DNA of 64,000 nt from Nitrospira sp. (GTDB lineage: Bacteria > Nitrospirota > Nitrospiria > Nitrospirales > Nitrospiraceae): the NCBI GenBank assembly GCA_029194675.1, contig JARFXP010000001.1:1761352-1825351 (forward strand). The letters run 5' to 3'. The notes under the pieces were generated by a model. The model did not search any database. It saw nothing but the letters and a program-made list of their open reading frames with translations, and had not been told where the DNA came from. Each line of letters opens with the position of its first letter. Within the stretch, counting starts at the first letter, position 1. Below are positions 22,230 through 31,422 of this stretch, piece after piece. The translations under genes were made by a program, and so were the position numbers.

Positions 22230-23313
22230 TCGTTCGCACGTTCGACACGACTCGCGGAGGAACCTTCTTTGGTGAGTCCGGAGGACGGGGAGAGGGCTCA
22301 ACGCGACGTTCGGCAGTGTCCTCACAGAGCTTCAACAGCAGACGCTCCAGCACGATTTTCGGACGACTCCCGCTTCCACCCTTGAGTCTCCCATCGGTGT
22401 CGAGAAACTGGCGCAGCGTCCCTTGAAGACGTGATTCAGAAAACCGATCGAGGAAAGCGCGGACTTTCCAGGGCTCCATGCGCAAGCTCCTGGCCACCTC
22501 TCCTTCACGGCCGCCGTTGGTCAGCGACTCTTTGACTTTCCAGAGGCGGCGATACTGCCATGCGAGAGAACCGAGGATCCGAAGCGGGGCCTCGCCTGCT
22601 TCCAGGTTGCGCGCCAGGATAGAAAGGACTCGTCCCCGACGATACTCTGCGATGGCGAGGGTCAAATCAAACACCGAGACGCCGGGATCCATGCCGCGCA
22701 GCAGGTGGACATCGTCAGCGGTGACAGAACGATCGGCAGGTACATACGAGGCCAGCTTCTCCAATTCGCGCCGCAGGCCATACAGTGATGCACCACACGA
22801 CTCCTGCAGCACTTGGGCTGCCGCATCATCCAAGCGAAGCCCGACCCATTCTGCTTCACGGACGATCCAAGCGGGCAGCTGCGCATCGCGGAGAGGTGAA
22901 CAATCGACTACGATTGCCGCTCGTGTCAGAGCCTGAGAGAATTTCAACCGACCGTCCAATTTGGAGCTCACGAACACCAGCGTCGTGGATTCCACAGGTT
23001 TTTCCAAATAGCCGAGCAGGAGGTCGCTTTCTCGAGCAGTCAGTTTCTCCGCCCCCTTCACGACGACCACGCGTCGCTCCGCGAAGACGGGTACTGCTGA
23101 CACACTGTCCCTGATATCGGTTCCGCTCGCTTCATCTCCATAGAATAGTTCGAAATTGAATTCGTCCCCTTCCCTGCCAATGGCTGCGCGCTTGATGGCA
23201 GCGAGGGCAGAATCCCGCAAGAGGTCTTCTTCCCCTACGACAAGATACAGGGACCCAACGCCCCGCTGTTTCAACGCCGACTCCAGCTGCACGTAATTCA
23301 CCGCCGATGCCAT
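22201..23313 (-). CDS. holA: DNA polymerase III subunit delta
   Basis: Clamp-loader subunit that opens the beta sliding clamp. The 370-residue product has an AAA-like N-terminal domain (LYLVVGEEDLLRDSALAAIK, VVVVKGAEKL, TTLVFVSSKLDGRLKFSQAL) and the C-terminal collar region (LGSLAWQYRRLWKVKESL). It is third in the leuS-lptE-holA order known from proteobacteria, which supports the call. Its 3' end overlaps rpsT by 29 bp on the opposite strand. Confidence 0.9.
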   Translation of the reverse strand: MASAVNYVQLESALKQRGVGSLYLVVGEEDLLRDSALAAIKRAAIGREGDEFNFELFYGDEASGTDIRDSVSAVPVFAERRVVVVKGAEKLTARESDLLLGYLEKPVESTTLVFVSSKLDGRLKFSQALTRAAIVVDCSPLRDAQLPAWIVREAEWVGLRLDDAAAQVLQESCGASLYGLRRELEKLASYVPADRSVTADDVHLLRGMDPGVSVFDLTLAIAEYRRGRVLSILARNLEAGEAPLRILGSLAWQYRRLWKVKESLTNGGREGEVARSLRMEPWKVRAFLDRFSESRLQGTLRQFLDTDGRLKGGSGSRPKIVLERLLLKLCEDTAERRVEPSPRPPDSPKKVPPRVVSNVRTIKSRNRTGH

Positions 23314-23330
23314 CGGGTAAACCTTCGCTT

Positions 23331-23957
23331 TTATTGAGATGCAGAAGCCGGTGCTGACGCTTGCTTCGTGAAGCCGCTCGTTTCGAGCTGTAAGAGGAAA
23401 CGCGCCGCCAGGTCGGCCGCCACAAAGCGACCCGCCTGCTCCTCCGCGCGATCCTGCAGCGCCCGATTAAATTGGAGATCGGTCGACACGAAGAACTCCG
23501 ATGCACCTTTTGCGATTTGTGTCCAGACCATTTTGCCGGACCGAACGCCTTCAACTCGAACCGAGACGATCACCTCAACCCTCCTTTCGAACGTCTCCGT
23601 CAGCGTAAAACTGAGAGACGACGCGATCACCGAAAGGATTTGCCCGGTCAGCACGAGATCCGCCGCTTCGGAATCCGACACGATCTGTGCCCCGCTTCCG
23701 GTGGAAAATTCTTCTCGGAAATAATTGGTGTATCGTGTTTCCAGATTCGGCTCAAAGCTACTGTTGATCAACGTTCGAATGATGAGGCGTGGCCGTGGTT
23801 CTTTAGACGTTGTGGCAGATGCTCCTCCGATAGTCGGTCCCGCTCCCTCTACTCGAAACTGATAACCGCAGGCGACGAGCGCCAAGGCGATGATTACTGG
23901 GACGAGAGTGTTGAGAATAAGATAGAATTGCCCTCTTCTCTCTTGATTCCCGCTCAC
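23331..23957 (-). CDS. lptE: LptE-like LPS-assembly lipoprotein
   Basis: Putative outer-membrane lipoprotein that would plug LptD in LPS export. A signal peptide (RRGQFYLILNTLVPVIIALA) ends in an LVAC lipobox, so the mature protein begins at Cys in CGYQFRVEG. The middle has the family pattern IRTLINSSFEPNLETRYTNYFREEF, and the rest is a short alpha/beta domain. The frame is open from a GTG at 23978. I prefer the GTG at 23957, because the first 7 codons are made from a CTCAGCACT-type intergenic word. Position between leuS and holA is the conserved place for lptE. Confidence 0.82.
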   Translation of the reverse strand: MSGNQERRGQFYLILNTLVPVIIALALVACGYQFRVEGAGPTIGGASATTSKEPRPRLIIRTLINSSFEPNLETRYTNYFREEFSTGSGAQIVSDSEAADLVLTGQILSVIASSLSFTLTETFERRVEVIVSVRVEGVRSGKMVWTQIAKGASEFFVSTDLQFNRALQDRAEEQAGRFVAADLAARFLLQLETSGFTKQASAPASASQ

Positions 23958-23987
23958 TGTGAACTCAGCTCCCGGCACTCAGCACTC

Positions 23988-26423
23988 CTAGATGACAAAG
24001 TTGAGCAACTTCTTTTCGACGTAGATCACCTTTTTGGGCTTGTTGCCTTGGAGCCACTCCGCCGCTTCCGCACGTGCCAGCCGTTCAATCTCTTCACGCG
24101 CCGCCTCTGCGGATACATCGATTTTAGCCCTGAGTCTCCCGTTCACTTGAATGGGAATGGTCATGCGCTCGCTTACTGTCATCGCCGGATCGAAGGCCGG
24201 CCAAGGCTGCTGCGAAACACTCGGCTCGTGTCCCAGCATGCCCCAAAGTTCCTCGGCGAGATGCGGCGCGAACGGCGATAGCAACAAAACGAACGGCTCG
24301 ATCACAGCTCGCGGCCGCTGTTGGGCCTTCGTCATGTCGTTCGTGAAGATCATCATTTGGGAGATCGCCGTATTGAAACGCAAGGCCTCGATGTCCTCGG
24401 TGACTTTCTTGATCGTTTGGTGAAGCAGGCGTTGATGGTCGAGGCTCGGCGCGGTCGAGACGATAGCACTCGAAAGCCGGCTTTGCTCATCGACCATCAG
24501 CCGCCAGACTCGTTCCAAGAAACGGGTCACGCCTTCCACACCTCTTGTACTCCAAGGCTTCATTGCCTCGAGGGGGCCCATAAACATTTCATAGAGCCGC
24601 ACCGCATCCGCGCCGAACTGATCGATCATGTCGTCCGGGTTGACGACGTTGCCGCGTGATTTCGACATCTTCTGATTGTCTTCTCCCAAGACAATGCCCT
24701 GGTGCACCAACTTCAGGAATGGTTCGGGAACGCTCGTCACGCCGATATCGAACAGGACCTTATGCCAAAACCGAGCATACAGGAGATGCAGAACGGCGTG
24801 CTCACTGCCCCCGATGTACAGGTCCACGGGCATCCAATAGCGCTCTTTTGCCGGGTCGACGAGCTGGATTGAGTTCTTGGGATCGATGAATCTCAGGTAG
24901 TACCAGCAAGAGCCGGCCCACTGAGGCATGGTATTGGTTTCGCGCCGTGCCGGCTTACCGGTGGATGGATCGATCGTCGCCAGCCACGCATCCAAGTTGG
25001 CCAGTGGGCTCTCACCGGTACCGGAGGGCTTGAAGCTGCCCGTTTCCGGTAAGACGAGAGGCAATTGCTCCTCCGGAAGCGGACGCGCCTCTCCATCGAC
25101 CCACACGATCGGGAACGGTTCGCCCCAATAGCGCTGTCGGGCGAAGAGCCAATCGCGTAGTTTGTAATTGACCGCCCTGGTTCCCTTGCCCTGCTTCGCC
25201 AACCATTCAGTAATTTTTGGAATCGCTTCCGATGGAGTGAGACCATTGATCGAAAAACTGCCGTCAGTGGTCGCAGAATTCACGACCCTGCCGCCATCCG
25301 TGTCGGTGAAGGCCGCTTGCTGCACATTCCCACCTGCAATCACCTCGCGGATAGGCAGATGATGGTGCTGCGCGAACGCCCAGTCTCGTTCGTCGTGCGC
25401 CGGCACGGCCATGATCGAGCCGGTCCCGTAACTCATCAGCACATAATCGGCAATCCAAATCGGCAAACGTTCCTGGTTCACCGGGTTGACGGCATAGCCT
25501 CCGGTAAAGACTCCGGTCTTCTCCTTATCAAGCTCTTGTCGTTGCAGATCGCTTTTCTTCGCAGCAGATTCACGATAGGCCTGGACGGCAGCTTTTTGCT
25601 CCCCACTCGAGACCACGTCGACAAGCGGGTGTTCAGGCGCCAAGACCATGTAGGTCGCGCCGAACAGTGTGTCCGGTCTGGTTGTGAACACGCGGATCAC
25701 GCCGTTCTGATCGACCAGTGAAAAATCAACCTCAGCCCCAATCGATCGCCCGATCCAATTTTTTTGCATCTCCAGCGTACTGGGAGGCCAATCGACGAGT
25801 TTCAAGTCCTCAAGTAATCGATCGGCATAGGCGGTGATCTTGAGCACCCATTGCCGCATCGGTTTGCGGATCACGTCGAAACCGCCGACTTCACTCTTGC
25901 CGTCGACGATTTCTTCATTCGCCAGCACCGTACCGAGCGCCGGACACCAGTTCACGGGAACTTCCGCCACATAGGCCAATCCTCGCTCGAAGAGCTTCAG
26001 AAAAATCCATTGCGTCCAGCGATAGTACTGCGGATCGGTGGTACTGAGTTCTCGCTCCCAGTCATACGAGAGCCCCACCCGCTTCATCTGGCGCTTGAAG
26101 GTGGCGATATTTTCGGCTGTTGTCATGGCGGGATGAATGCCTGTTTTCACCGCGTACTGTTCGGCCGGCAGACCGAACGCGTCCCAGCCCATCGGGTGCA
26201 GCACATTGAACCCGCGCATCCGTTTGTATCGTGAGACAATATCGGTGGCGGTGTATCCCTCAAGATGGCCGACATGCAGTCCGGAACCGGAGGGGTACGG
26301 AAACATGTCGAGGCAGTAGAATTTCGGCTTGCCGGGATCTTCCGTGACGCGGAACGTCCGGTACTGATCCCAGTACTGCTGCCATTTCGCCTCGATCGTT
26401 CGGTGATCGTATCCTTTGCTCAT
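23988..26423 (-). CDS. leuS: leucyl-tRNA synthetase
   Basis: Charges tRNA-Leu with leucine. The class Ia HIGH-type motif ([14 protein letters not shown]), the editing-domain region, the KMSKS loop ([15 protein letters not shown]) and the anticodon-binding C-terminal part are present over about 811 residues, a normal bacterial length. The ATG at 26423 begins [18 protein letters not shown]; an upstream in-frame TTG at 26429 is unlikely. No strong ribosome site is visible. It heads the leuS-lptE-holA run, with lptE starting about 30 bp after its stop. Confidence 0.96.
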   Translation of the reverse strand: MSKGYDHRTIEAKWQQYWDQYRTFRVTEDPGKPKFYCLDMFPYPSGSGLHVGHLEGYTATDIVSRYKRMRGFNVLHPMGWDAFGLPAEQYAVKTGIHPAMTTAENIATFKRQMKRVGLSYDWERELSTTDPQYYRWTQWIFLKLFERGLAYVAEVPVNWCPALGTVLANEEIVDGKSEVGGFDVIRKPMRQWVLKITAYADRLLEDLKLVDWPPSTLEMQKNWIGRSIGAEVDFSLVDQNGVIRVFTTRPDTLFGATYMVLAPEHPLVDVVSSGEQKAAVQAYRESAAKKSDLQRQELDKEKTGVFTGGYAVNPVNQERLPIWIADYVLMSYGTGSIMAVPAHDERDWAFAQHHHLPIREVIAGGNVQQAAFTDTDGGRVVNSATTDGSFSINGLTPSEAIPKITEWLAKQGKGTRAVNYKLRDWLFARQRYWGEPFPIVWVDGEARPLPEEQLPLVLPETGSFKPSGTGESPLANLDAWLATIDPSTGKPARRETNTMPQWAGSCWYYLRFIDPKNSIQLVDPAKERYWMPVDLYIGGSEHAVLHLLYARFWHKVLFDIGVTSVPEPFLKLVHQGIVLGEDNQKMSKSRGNVVNPDDMIDQFGADAVRLYEMFMGPLEAMKPWSTRGVEGVTRFLERVWRLMVDEQSRLSSAIVSTAPSLDHQRLLHQTIKKVTEDIEALRFNTAISQMMIFTNDMTKAQQRPRAVIEPFVLLLSPFAPHLAEELWGMLGHEPSVSQQPWPAFDPAMTVSERMTIPIQVNGRLRAKIDVSAEAAREEIERLARAEAAEWLQGNKPKKVIYVEKKLLNFVI

Positions 26424-26429
26424 AACCAA

Positions 26430-26866
26430 GTAAGGGGAAAGCGTTCATCCTTTGGTAATCAGCCGGTCTCCTCTCAGAGCGGCGGCCGACCCGATACCGA
26501 ATTCAGCGAATCTAACATAGCCCTCTTAGGGTCACAAGATTCTGACGCCTGCATGGGAAGAGCGTTTCGGAAAGATCCTCGGACAGCGGGTGGAAGAGGG
26601 CTATGGGCCTTGGGTAGGGACCGGTGGAGGGGCCGCGTTTCTGTCAATACGCATGACGTTCCGAGGAGATGCCCCATGGGACACAACAACTTTGGCCATC
26701 AGCGTTGTTTTCCCTGGCCGGCCAGATTGGCCCACGACGTGAATCGAACATGATTTTGGCCTCTTATCGGATATAGGGTTCCACAATTTATTCGTCGAGG
26801 ATTCTCAATCGATCTTGAATTTTTCCAAGAAGACGACCAGGACACGCGCCGATCTTGAGCCCTTCC
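26430..26866. other. 437-bp gap between ftsH and leuS without a recognisable gene
   Basis: Several short frames are open here (for example minus 26601-26786), but none shows a ribosome site, a domain or codon use that would support it. No hairpin followed by a T-run was found for ftsH. It may be decayed sequence. Confidence 0.5.
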
Positions 26867-28675
26867 CTAGACAGCCACATTTCTCGTGGTGGACTCCGTC
26901 AAAATTCGGTCGATGTCCAGCGCATCGAGCACTTCCTTCGCCAGGAGTGCCTCGGCCAATGCTTTCAAGCCGGTCATATGTTCGGTCAACACGCGCTTGG
27001 CTCGTTCGTAGTTTTCGGTGACAAACTGCTTCACCTCGAAATCAATCTCCTTCGCGACGCGTTCGCTGCAATCCCGTTTGGCGATCAAGTCCCGCCCTAG
27101 AAAGACCGAGTCGTGTTTCTGCCCGAACGTGAGCGGCCCTAATTTGTCGCTCATGCCCCACTCACAGACCATCTTTCTGGCGAGATCCGTCGCCTGCTCT
27201 AAGTCGTTACCCGCGCCCGTCGTCACATGGTTGAAGATAAGCTCTTCTGCCACGCGCCCCCCCATCAGGACCGCCAGTCTGTTGCACAAGAATTCTTTGG
27301 TGTAGTTGTGCCGGTCCTCGGTCGGTAGCTGCATCGTGACACCCAGCGCCCGCCCACGGGGGATAATAGTGACTTTGTGCACCGGATCAGTCCCCGGCAA
27401 GAGCTTGGCCATCAAAGCATGCCCCGCTTCGTGATAGGCCGTGACCCGTTTCTCCTCTTCGGTCAGAATCATGCTCTTGCGCTCGGGACCCATCAAGATC
27501 TTGTCTTTGGCCATTTCGAAGTCTACGATTCCGACTTCATTTTTATTCTGACGAGCAGCCCAAAGGGCAGCCTCATTCACCAAGTTTTCCAAGTCGGCAC
27601 CTGAAAAACCAGGGGTCCCTCTCGCAATCTTCTCTAGCTCTACGTCGGCTGCGACCGGGACGTTCTTCGTGTGCACCTTCAGGATCTCCGAACGGCCTCG
27701 AAGGTCCGGATGATTCACCGCCACTTGTCGGTCGAATCGGCCTGGCCTGAGCAGTGCCGGGTCGAGCACATCAGGCCGATTGGTCGCGGCAACCAGAATG
27801 ATGCCCTCCGCTGTATCAAATCCATCCAGCTCGACCAGCAACTGGTTGAGCGTTTGCTCACGTTCATCATTCCCGCCGCCAAGCCCCGCTCCCCTCGATC
27901 GTCCGACGGCGTCGATCTCATCGATGAAAATGATACAGGGCGCATGCTTCTTCCCTTGCTCGAACAGATCCCGAACGCGAGAGGCCCCGACGCCCACGAA
28001 CATTTCGACAAAATCCGACCCGCTGATGCTAAAGAAGGGCACGCCTGCCTCGCCGGCGATCGCTTTAGCCAGTAATGTCTTCCCGGTTCCTGGAGGACCC
28101 ACGACCAACACACCCTTGGGAATGCGTCCACCGAGTTTCTGGAACTTTCGCGGGTCCTTCAGAAAAGCAACCGTTTCCTCTACTTCCTCTTTCACTTCAT
28201 CAATTCCCGCCACATCGGAAAATGTGACCTTTTTCCGGTCATCCGTCAGCATGCGGGCCTTGCTTTTCCCGAGGGACAGGGCCGCATTCCCAGTCTGCAT
28301 CCGGCGCATGAAGAACAACCACAGACCGAGAAAGAGAACGAGCGGCCCCCAGGTCACGAGAAAACTAATATACCAAGGGCTTTCATCGGGTGGTTTGACC
28401 TCGATCTGAACATCGTTCTCTCGCAGCACCTGGACGAGATCAGGATAGTCCGCCGAGTAAGTTCGAAGCCGGGAGTTATCCTTCAACACGCCGCTGACAT
28501 GATGTCCCTTGATGGTCACCTTTACGACGTCGCCATTTTCGAGCTTCGCCATGAAATCGCTAAAAATGACCTGTTCCTCGAGTGCACGCGTCGGCGCACT
28601 CCACAGGTTGAGAAGCAAAATCAGGAACAGGCCTAATACCGACCAAAACAGTAGTTTTTGAATTTTGGTATTCAA
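26867..28675 (-). CDS. ftsH: ATP-dependent zinc metalloprotease FtsH
   Basis: Membrane-anchored AAA+ protease that degrades misfolded membrane proteins and regulators. The 602-residue protein has two N-terminal transmembrane spans ([40 protein letters not shown]) flanking a periplasmic domain. Then come Walker [14 protein letters not shown], Walker [13 protein letters not shown], the second-region-of-homology arginines and the zinc-binding HEAGH motif. The DNDLEQ-like [17 protein letters not shown] block carries the third ligand. It is transcribed in the same direction as amoC, 163 bp downstream of it. Confidence 0.97.
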   Translation of the reverse strand: MNTKIQKLLFWSVLGLFLILLLNLWSAPTRALEEQVIFSDFMAKLENGDVVKVTIKGHHVSGVLKDNSRLRTYSADYPDLVQVLRENDVQIEVKPPDESPWYISFLVTWGPLVLFLGLWLFFMRRMQTGNAALSLGKSKARMLTDDRKKVTFSDVAGIDEVKEEVEETVAFLKDPRKFQKLGGRIPKGVLVVGPPGTGKTLLAKAIAGEAGVPFFSISGSDFVEMFVGVGASRVRDLFEQGKKHAPCIIFIDEIDAVGRSRGAGLGGGNDEREQTLNQLLVELDGFDTAEGIILVAATNRPDVLDPALLRPGRFDRQVAVNHPDLRGRSEILKVHTKNVPVAADVELEKIARGTPGFSGADLENLVNEAALWAARQNKNEVGIVDFEMAKDKILMGPERKSMILTEEEKRVTAYHEAGHALMAKLLPGTDPVHKVTIIPRGRALGVTMQLPTEDRHNYTKEFLCNRLAVLMGGRVAEELIFNHVTTGAGNDLEQATDLARKMVCEWGMSDKLGPLTFGQKHDSVFLGRDLIAKRDCSERVAKEIDFEVKQFVTENYERAKRVLTEHMTGLKALAEALLAKEVLDALDIDRILTESTTRNVAV

Positions 28676-28838
28676 GGGTAGCCTCTTACGATGAGTCCGT
28701 AGCGTCAGATAGCCTATCTACGTGAAGCTCTTTCCCGGAGTGCAGTCGGCGGCGGAGGCCCGGCGCTCTGTACCTCGAAGCGCCGAACCCCTGGTCTCAC
28801 GCCGACCGCTAATTATTTGGACTGCTCACCCTTCCTGC

Positions 28839-29666
28839 TTAGTACCCTGCCTTGGCGTTGGGATTCACCTGGCTGGGGAACGGATCCAGAATGCTCTTCG
28901 GCGCGTTGTTCCAGATCACGTCCGCCAGATTCGACATCCGGCTCACGATCTGCGCCGCCACTCCGCCCGCCGCCCCGAACAACCCGCACCAGCCCAACGT
29001 CACAAAGCCCCAGTGCAACGGCGCCGAGAACAGCTCATCCACAAACCAGAACGCATGGCCCCACTCATTGAGTCCCACGTTCGGCAGAATGAACATCGGC
29101 CCCACCACTGCCGCCACTAAGGCGAATGAGGTTGCCTGACTGTACAATGGCAACCGCGTCTGCGCATACAGGTAGGTCGCCACTCCGCACGTGATGTACA
29201 GCGGGAACGTCCCGTAGAACGCCACAATGTGGCTCGCCGTGAAGCTCGTGTCCCGGATGATCACCTGGTGCCACGCCGCATCCTGCTCCAGCGTATAGCT
29301 GCCCGCGTAATAGACGCCCCACATGTAGCACACCAACCACCCCATCCAGTAGAAGTACCGCTTTAATTCAAGTTTTGGGGCGAGATTCGCCAGATTTCGG
29401 TCCCGTGTGATCCAGATCCAACCGATCGTCACGGCAAAGAACACGGCGTTCGCCAAAATGTTAAACCGCCACAGCCCCATCCACACGGAATCGAATTCCG
29501 GGGTCATCGAATCCAACCCGTGCGAATACCCAAACGCCCGCTGATACAGGACCCAGAAGATCCCGATCCCCAGGATCGCCGCCCAGCCGATCTTCACCGG
29601 CTTCGAGTCATACCACTCCGAGATGTCATACCCACGATCATTATGTGTTTGTGTTGATGATGCCAT
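28839..29666 (-). CDS. amoC: ammonia monooxygenase subunit C, stand-alone copy
   Basis: Integral membrane subunit of copper ammonia monooxygenase, which oxidises ammonia to hydroxylamine. The 275-residue product is full-length. The metal-site pattern D-x3-H-x12-H is intact at Asp129, His133 and His146 (EQDAAWHQ...FTASH). Other family blocks are [13 protein letters not shown], the [21 protein letters not shown] span, and [27 protein letters not shown]. About six transmembrane segments are expected. AAGGAG lies 9 bases before the ATG. No amoA or amoB is nearby, so this is an orphan copy of the kind known in comammox Nitrospira. A 47-residue membrane protein precedes it by 51 bp. PmoC is the alternative family name, but the housekeeping context is not that of a methanotroph. 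Confidence 0.93.
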   Translation of the reverse strand: MASSTQTHNDRGYDISEWYDSKPVKIGWAAILGIGIFWVLYQRAFGYSHGLDSMTPEFDSVWMGLWRFNILANAVFFAVTIGWIWITRDRNLANLAPKLELKRYFYWMGWLVCYMWGVYYAGSYTLEQDAAWHQVIIRDTSFTASHIVAFYGTFPLYITCGVATYLYAQTRLPLYSQATSFALVAAVVGPMFILPNVGLNEWGHAFWFVDELFSAPLHWGFVTLGWCGLFGAAGGVAAQIVSRMSNLADVIWNNAPKSILDPFPSQVNPNAKAGY

Positions 29667-29717
29667 GATTCAGATCTCCTTGTATGAGGATAAGGAACTC
29701 TTCTAATCTCCGACCGT

Positions 29718-29861
29718 TCAGGCTGCATAACGATAGTAGGCCGTTAAAGCTCCAACGGCCAACCCGAGTAACCATCCCATCCTGTAGAACGTTGCATCGA
29801 CAGCGATCTCTTTCGACAAACCATAGCGCCGCTCATTGGGTGGGCGTGCTGATGTTGCCAT
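29718..29861 (-). CDS. 47-residue single-span membrane protein upstream of amoC
   Basis: Not a family I can name. The start is set by GAGGAGGT ending 4 bases before the ATG at 29861. The product begins MATSARPPNERRYGLSKEIA, then has one hydrophobic segment with aromatic borders (about residues 25-44, FYRMGWLLGLAVGALTAYY), and ends YRYAA. The upstream frame to 29930 is open but has no ribosome site and runs through the operator, so it is not used. It is 51 bp from amoC with no terminator between, so the two are very probably co-transcribed. An accessory helix for AmoC/AMO is an inference from position and topology only. Confidence 0.75.
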   Translation of the reverse strand: MATSARPPNERRYGLSKEIAVDATFYRMGWLLGLAVGALTAYYRYAA

Positions 29862-29906
29862 GGGTAACCTCCTCGGTTGATTGTGGATCATAGTGTCGAG
29901 TCGTGT

Positions 29907-29940
29907 GCATATGCCCCTATATATGCGCATATGCCCCTAT
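29907..29940. promoter_or_regulatory. repeated palindromic operator upstream of the amoC unit
   Basis: GCATATGCCCCTAT occurs twice in direct orientation, at 29907-29920 and 29927-29940, exactly 20 bp apart (two helical turns). Between them ATATGCGCATAT (29921-29932) is a perfect 12-bp palindrome, and each repeat contains GCATATGC or part of it. The site overlaps and follows the -10 of the amoC-side promoter, the place where a repressor would act. The adjacent divergent MarR-type regulator is the obvious candidate ligand (inference). Confidence 0.7.
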
Positions 29941-29966
29941 TACACGATAGCGCCACCTGAAGTCAA
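29937..29966 (-). promoter_or_regulatory. candidate sigma70 promoter for the small protein-amoC unit
   Basis: On the minus strand TTGACT (29961-29966) is followed after 16 bp by TGTAAT (29939-29944), or after 18 bp by TAATAG (29937-29942). Both are good matches. Transcription would start around 29930, inside the operator repeats and about 70 bp upstream of the 47-residue protein. Confidence 0.65.
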
Positions 29967-29972
29967 GCCCTT

Positions 29973-30001
29973 TGGACAGGGCATCAATAACCGAGTATAA
30001 T
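29973..30001 (+). promoter_or_regulatory. candidate sigma70 promoter for the MarR-type gene
   Basis: TGGACA (29973-29978) and a consensus TATAAT (29996-30001) are separated by 17 bp. The expected start near 30008 gives a leader of about 32 bases. Its -35 lies only 6 bp from the -35 of the opposite promoter, and a GCCCT/AGGGC hairpin (29967-29982) covers the junction. Confidence 0.7.
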
Positions 30002-30039
30002 GAATCACCGTTCAATCATAGTGACGTCGCTGAAGCTCT

Positions 30040-30483
30040 ATGGCTCACCAGAAATCGCCACAACCTCCTTGCTACTGCGCCGTCTTGAGAAAAGTTGTCC
30101 GCCGCATAACGGTGCTCTATGATGCGCACCTCAGGAGCACCGGACTGAAGACGACTCAATTTGCGTTGCTGGGAGAATTAGGTCGACATCAATCGCCACC
30201 GCCAACCATGAATGAATTGGCGGAATACTTGATGATGGATCGCTCGACGCTTGGGCATAACGTGAGACCGCTTCTGCGCAGAGGCTTGGTGGCGTTAGAG
30301 CCCGATGTCACCGACGGAAGGACACGTCGAGTGACGCTGACCGCAAAGGGGACCGCAAAGTATACTGATGCAGAGAAACAGTGGCGGAAAGCCCAACGGA
30401 GTTACGAGGCCGTGATGGGAAGGACGGCCGCAAAGGCACTGCACAGCGCTCTACAGAAACTCGCTGCATCAGATGATTTCTAG
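30040..30483 (+). CDS. MarR-family transcriptional regulator
   Basis: A 147-residue protein with a MarR winged-helix domain. Recognition and wing segments are MNELAEYLMMDRSTLGHNVRPLLRRGLVALEPDVTDGRTRRVTLTAKG (residues 57-104), between helical dimerisation ends. Two cysteines (CYC at residues 11-13) near the N-terminus could sense redox or metals, but this is only a possibility. It is divergent from the amoC unit with 178 bp between start codons, and a palindromic repeat lies in the gap. That arrangement is typical of a MarR protein controlling both itself and its neighbour. Confidence 0.88.
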   Translation: MAHQKSPQPPCYCAVLRKVVRRITVLYDAHLRSTGLKTTQFALLGELGRHQSPPPTMNELAEYLMMDRSTLGHNVRPLLRRGLVALEPDVTDGRTRRVTLTAKGTAKYTDAEKQWRKAQRSYEAVMGRTAAKALHSALQKLAASDDF

Positions 30484-30801
30484 CAGTTCTCAATGCCATT
30501 GATGTGATGACCTCGTCTGCCGACGGACACCATGCTGTGATTCACACGCCGATGGTGAGACTCGGAAATATCCAATGCGTCAGAGACCAGAACGCTGTTA
30601 GGGTCGCTTCGCTACTCCAGCCCCTTCCCGCTCGCTGTGAGAGCACCATCCGGAACATCATGAGATGTATCACCGTACCCAGTAGTGAGTGTGGGTTGTC
30701 GCTAGGCATCCTAGCCAGTGACGGCGCACAAGTCGTGTAAGCGAGTTACTGCACCCAGTTTCGAACTCTACCTTCTTAGGCTTTGCTATACCAGCTGCGC
30801 G
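30484..30801. other. 318-bp gap between the MarR-type gene and the methyltransferase
   Basis: No convincing gene. Short open frames (30504-30740) lack ribosome sites and domain features. No clear terminator or promoter was found. Confidence 0.45.
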
Positions 30802-31422
30802 ATGGGGTTCTACTGCGACCATATCTTCCCCCGTCTCATGGAGTGGGTCATGGTCGGTGATGAATTTCTTCGCTTGCGCAAGGTGCTACTCGCTTCAGCC
30901 CATGGTGAAGTCCTAGAACTGGGGATAGGAACCGGTCTGAATTTGCCGCACTATCCGGAGACCGTCACAGAGCTGCATGCGGTCGACCCAGCCCAATTCC
31001 TCCCGAAAACAATCGCAGCACGCAGCGCCCGCCTCTCGTTTCCCGTTCGCATCCAAAAAGGTACCGCCGAGACTCTCATCTATGCCGATCGACGTTTCGA
31101 TTATGTCGTCAGTACCTGGACACTCTGTACGATTCCCGATCCGGTGCGCTCGCTGCAAGAGGTCGGGCGTGTCCTCAAACCAGGAGGGAAGTTTGTATTC
31201 CTGGAACATGGCCGGAGCGACGACCGAAAGATCGCTGCCTGGCAAGATCGGCTCAATCCGATTCAGAACGTGATCGGTTGCGGATGTAATCTCAATCGCC
31301 AGATCGATCGGCTCATCATTCAAGCCGGCCTGAAAATCACACATCTGGATCGATTCACCATGCAGGATGTGCCTAGACTAGGCGGTGAGATGTACCAAGG
31401 CACAGCGATCGGAGCTGGTTAG
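30802..31422 (+). CDS. class I SAM-dependent methyltransferase
   Basis: A 206-residue Rossmann methyltransferase. Motif I is VLELGIGTGLNLPHYP, the acidic motif II region is ELHAVDPAQF, motif post-I/III is FDYVVSTWTLCTIPDPVRSLQEVGRVLKPGGKFVFLEHG. The start MGFYCDHIFPRLMEWVM matches a small group of METTL7/phosphatidyl-ethanolamine-methyltransferase-like proteins, and I use the ATG at 30802. The substrate is unknown. Its stop overlaps that of the opposing HAD gene by 4 bp. It is in the same direction as the MarR-type gene but 318 bp away, so co-transcription is uncertain. Confidence 0.82.
   Translation: MGFYCDHIFPRLMEWVMVGDEFLRLRKVLLASAHGEVLELGIGTGLNLPHYPETVTELHAVDPAQFLPKTIAARSARLSFPVRIQKGTAETLIYADRRFDYVVSTWTLCTIPDPVRSLQEVGRVLKPGGKFVFLEHGRSDDRKIAAWQDRLNPIQNVIGCGCNLNRQIDRLIIQAGLKITHLDRFTMQDVPRLGGEMYQGTAIGAG

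Noticed and set aside
26474..26786. Short minus-strand frames between ftsH and leuS
   Set aside because: There is no ribosome site, domain or conserved feature, and two overlapping frames are equally open.
28762..28791. CGGCGCT/AGCGCCG hairpin after amoC as a terminator
   Set aside because: The stem is real (7 bp, 11-base loop), but the minus-strand tail is GC-rich with no T-run, so termination there is not supported.
29862..29930. Longer 70-residue form of the protein upstream of amoC
   Set aside because: It would start inside the operator repeats at or before the likely transcription start and has no ribosome site, whereas the ATG at 29861 has GAGGAGGT.
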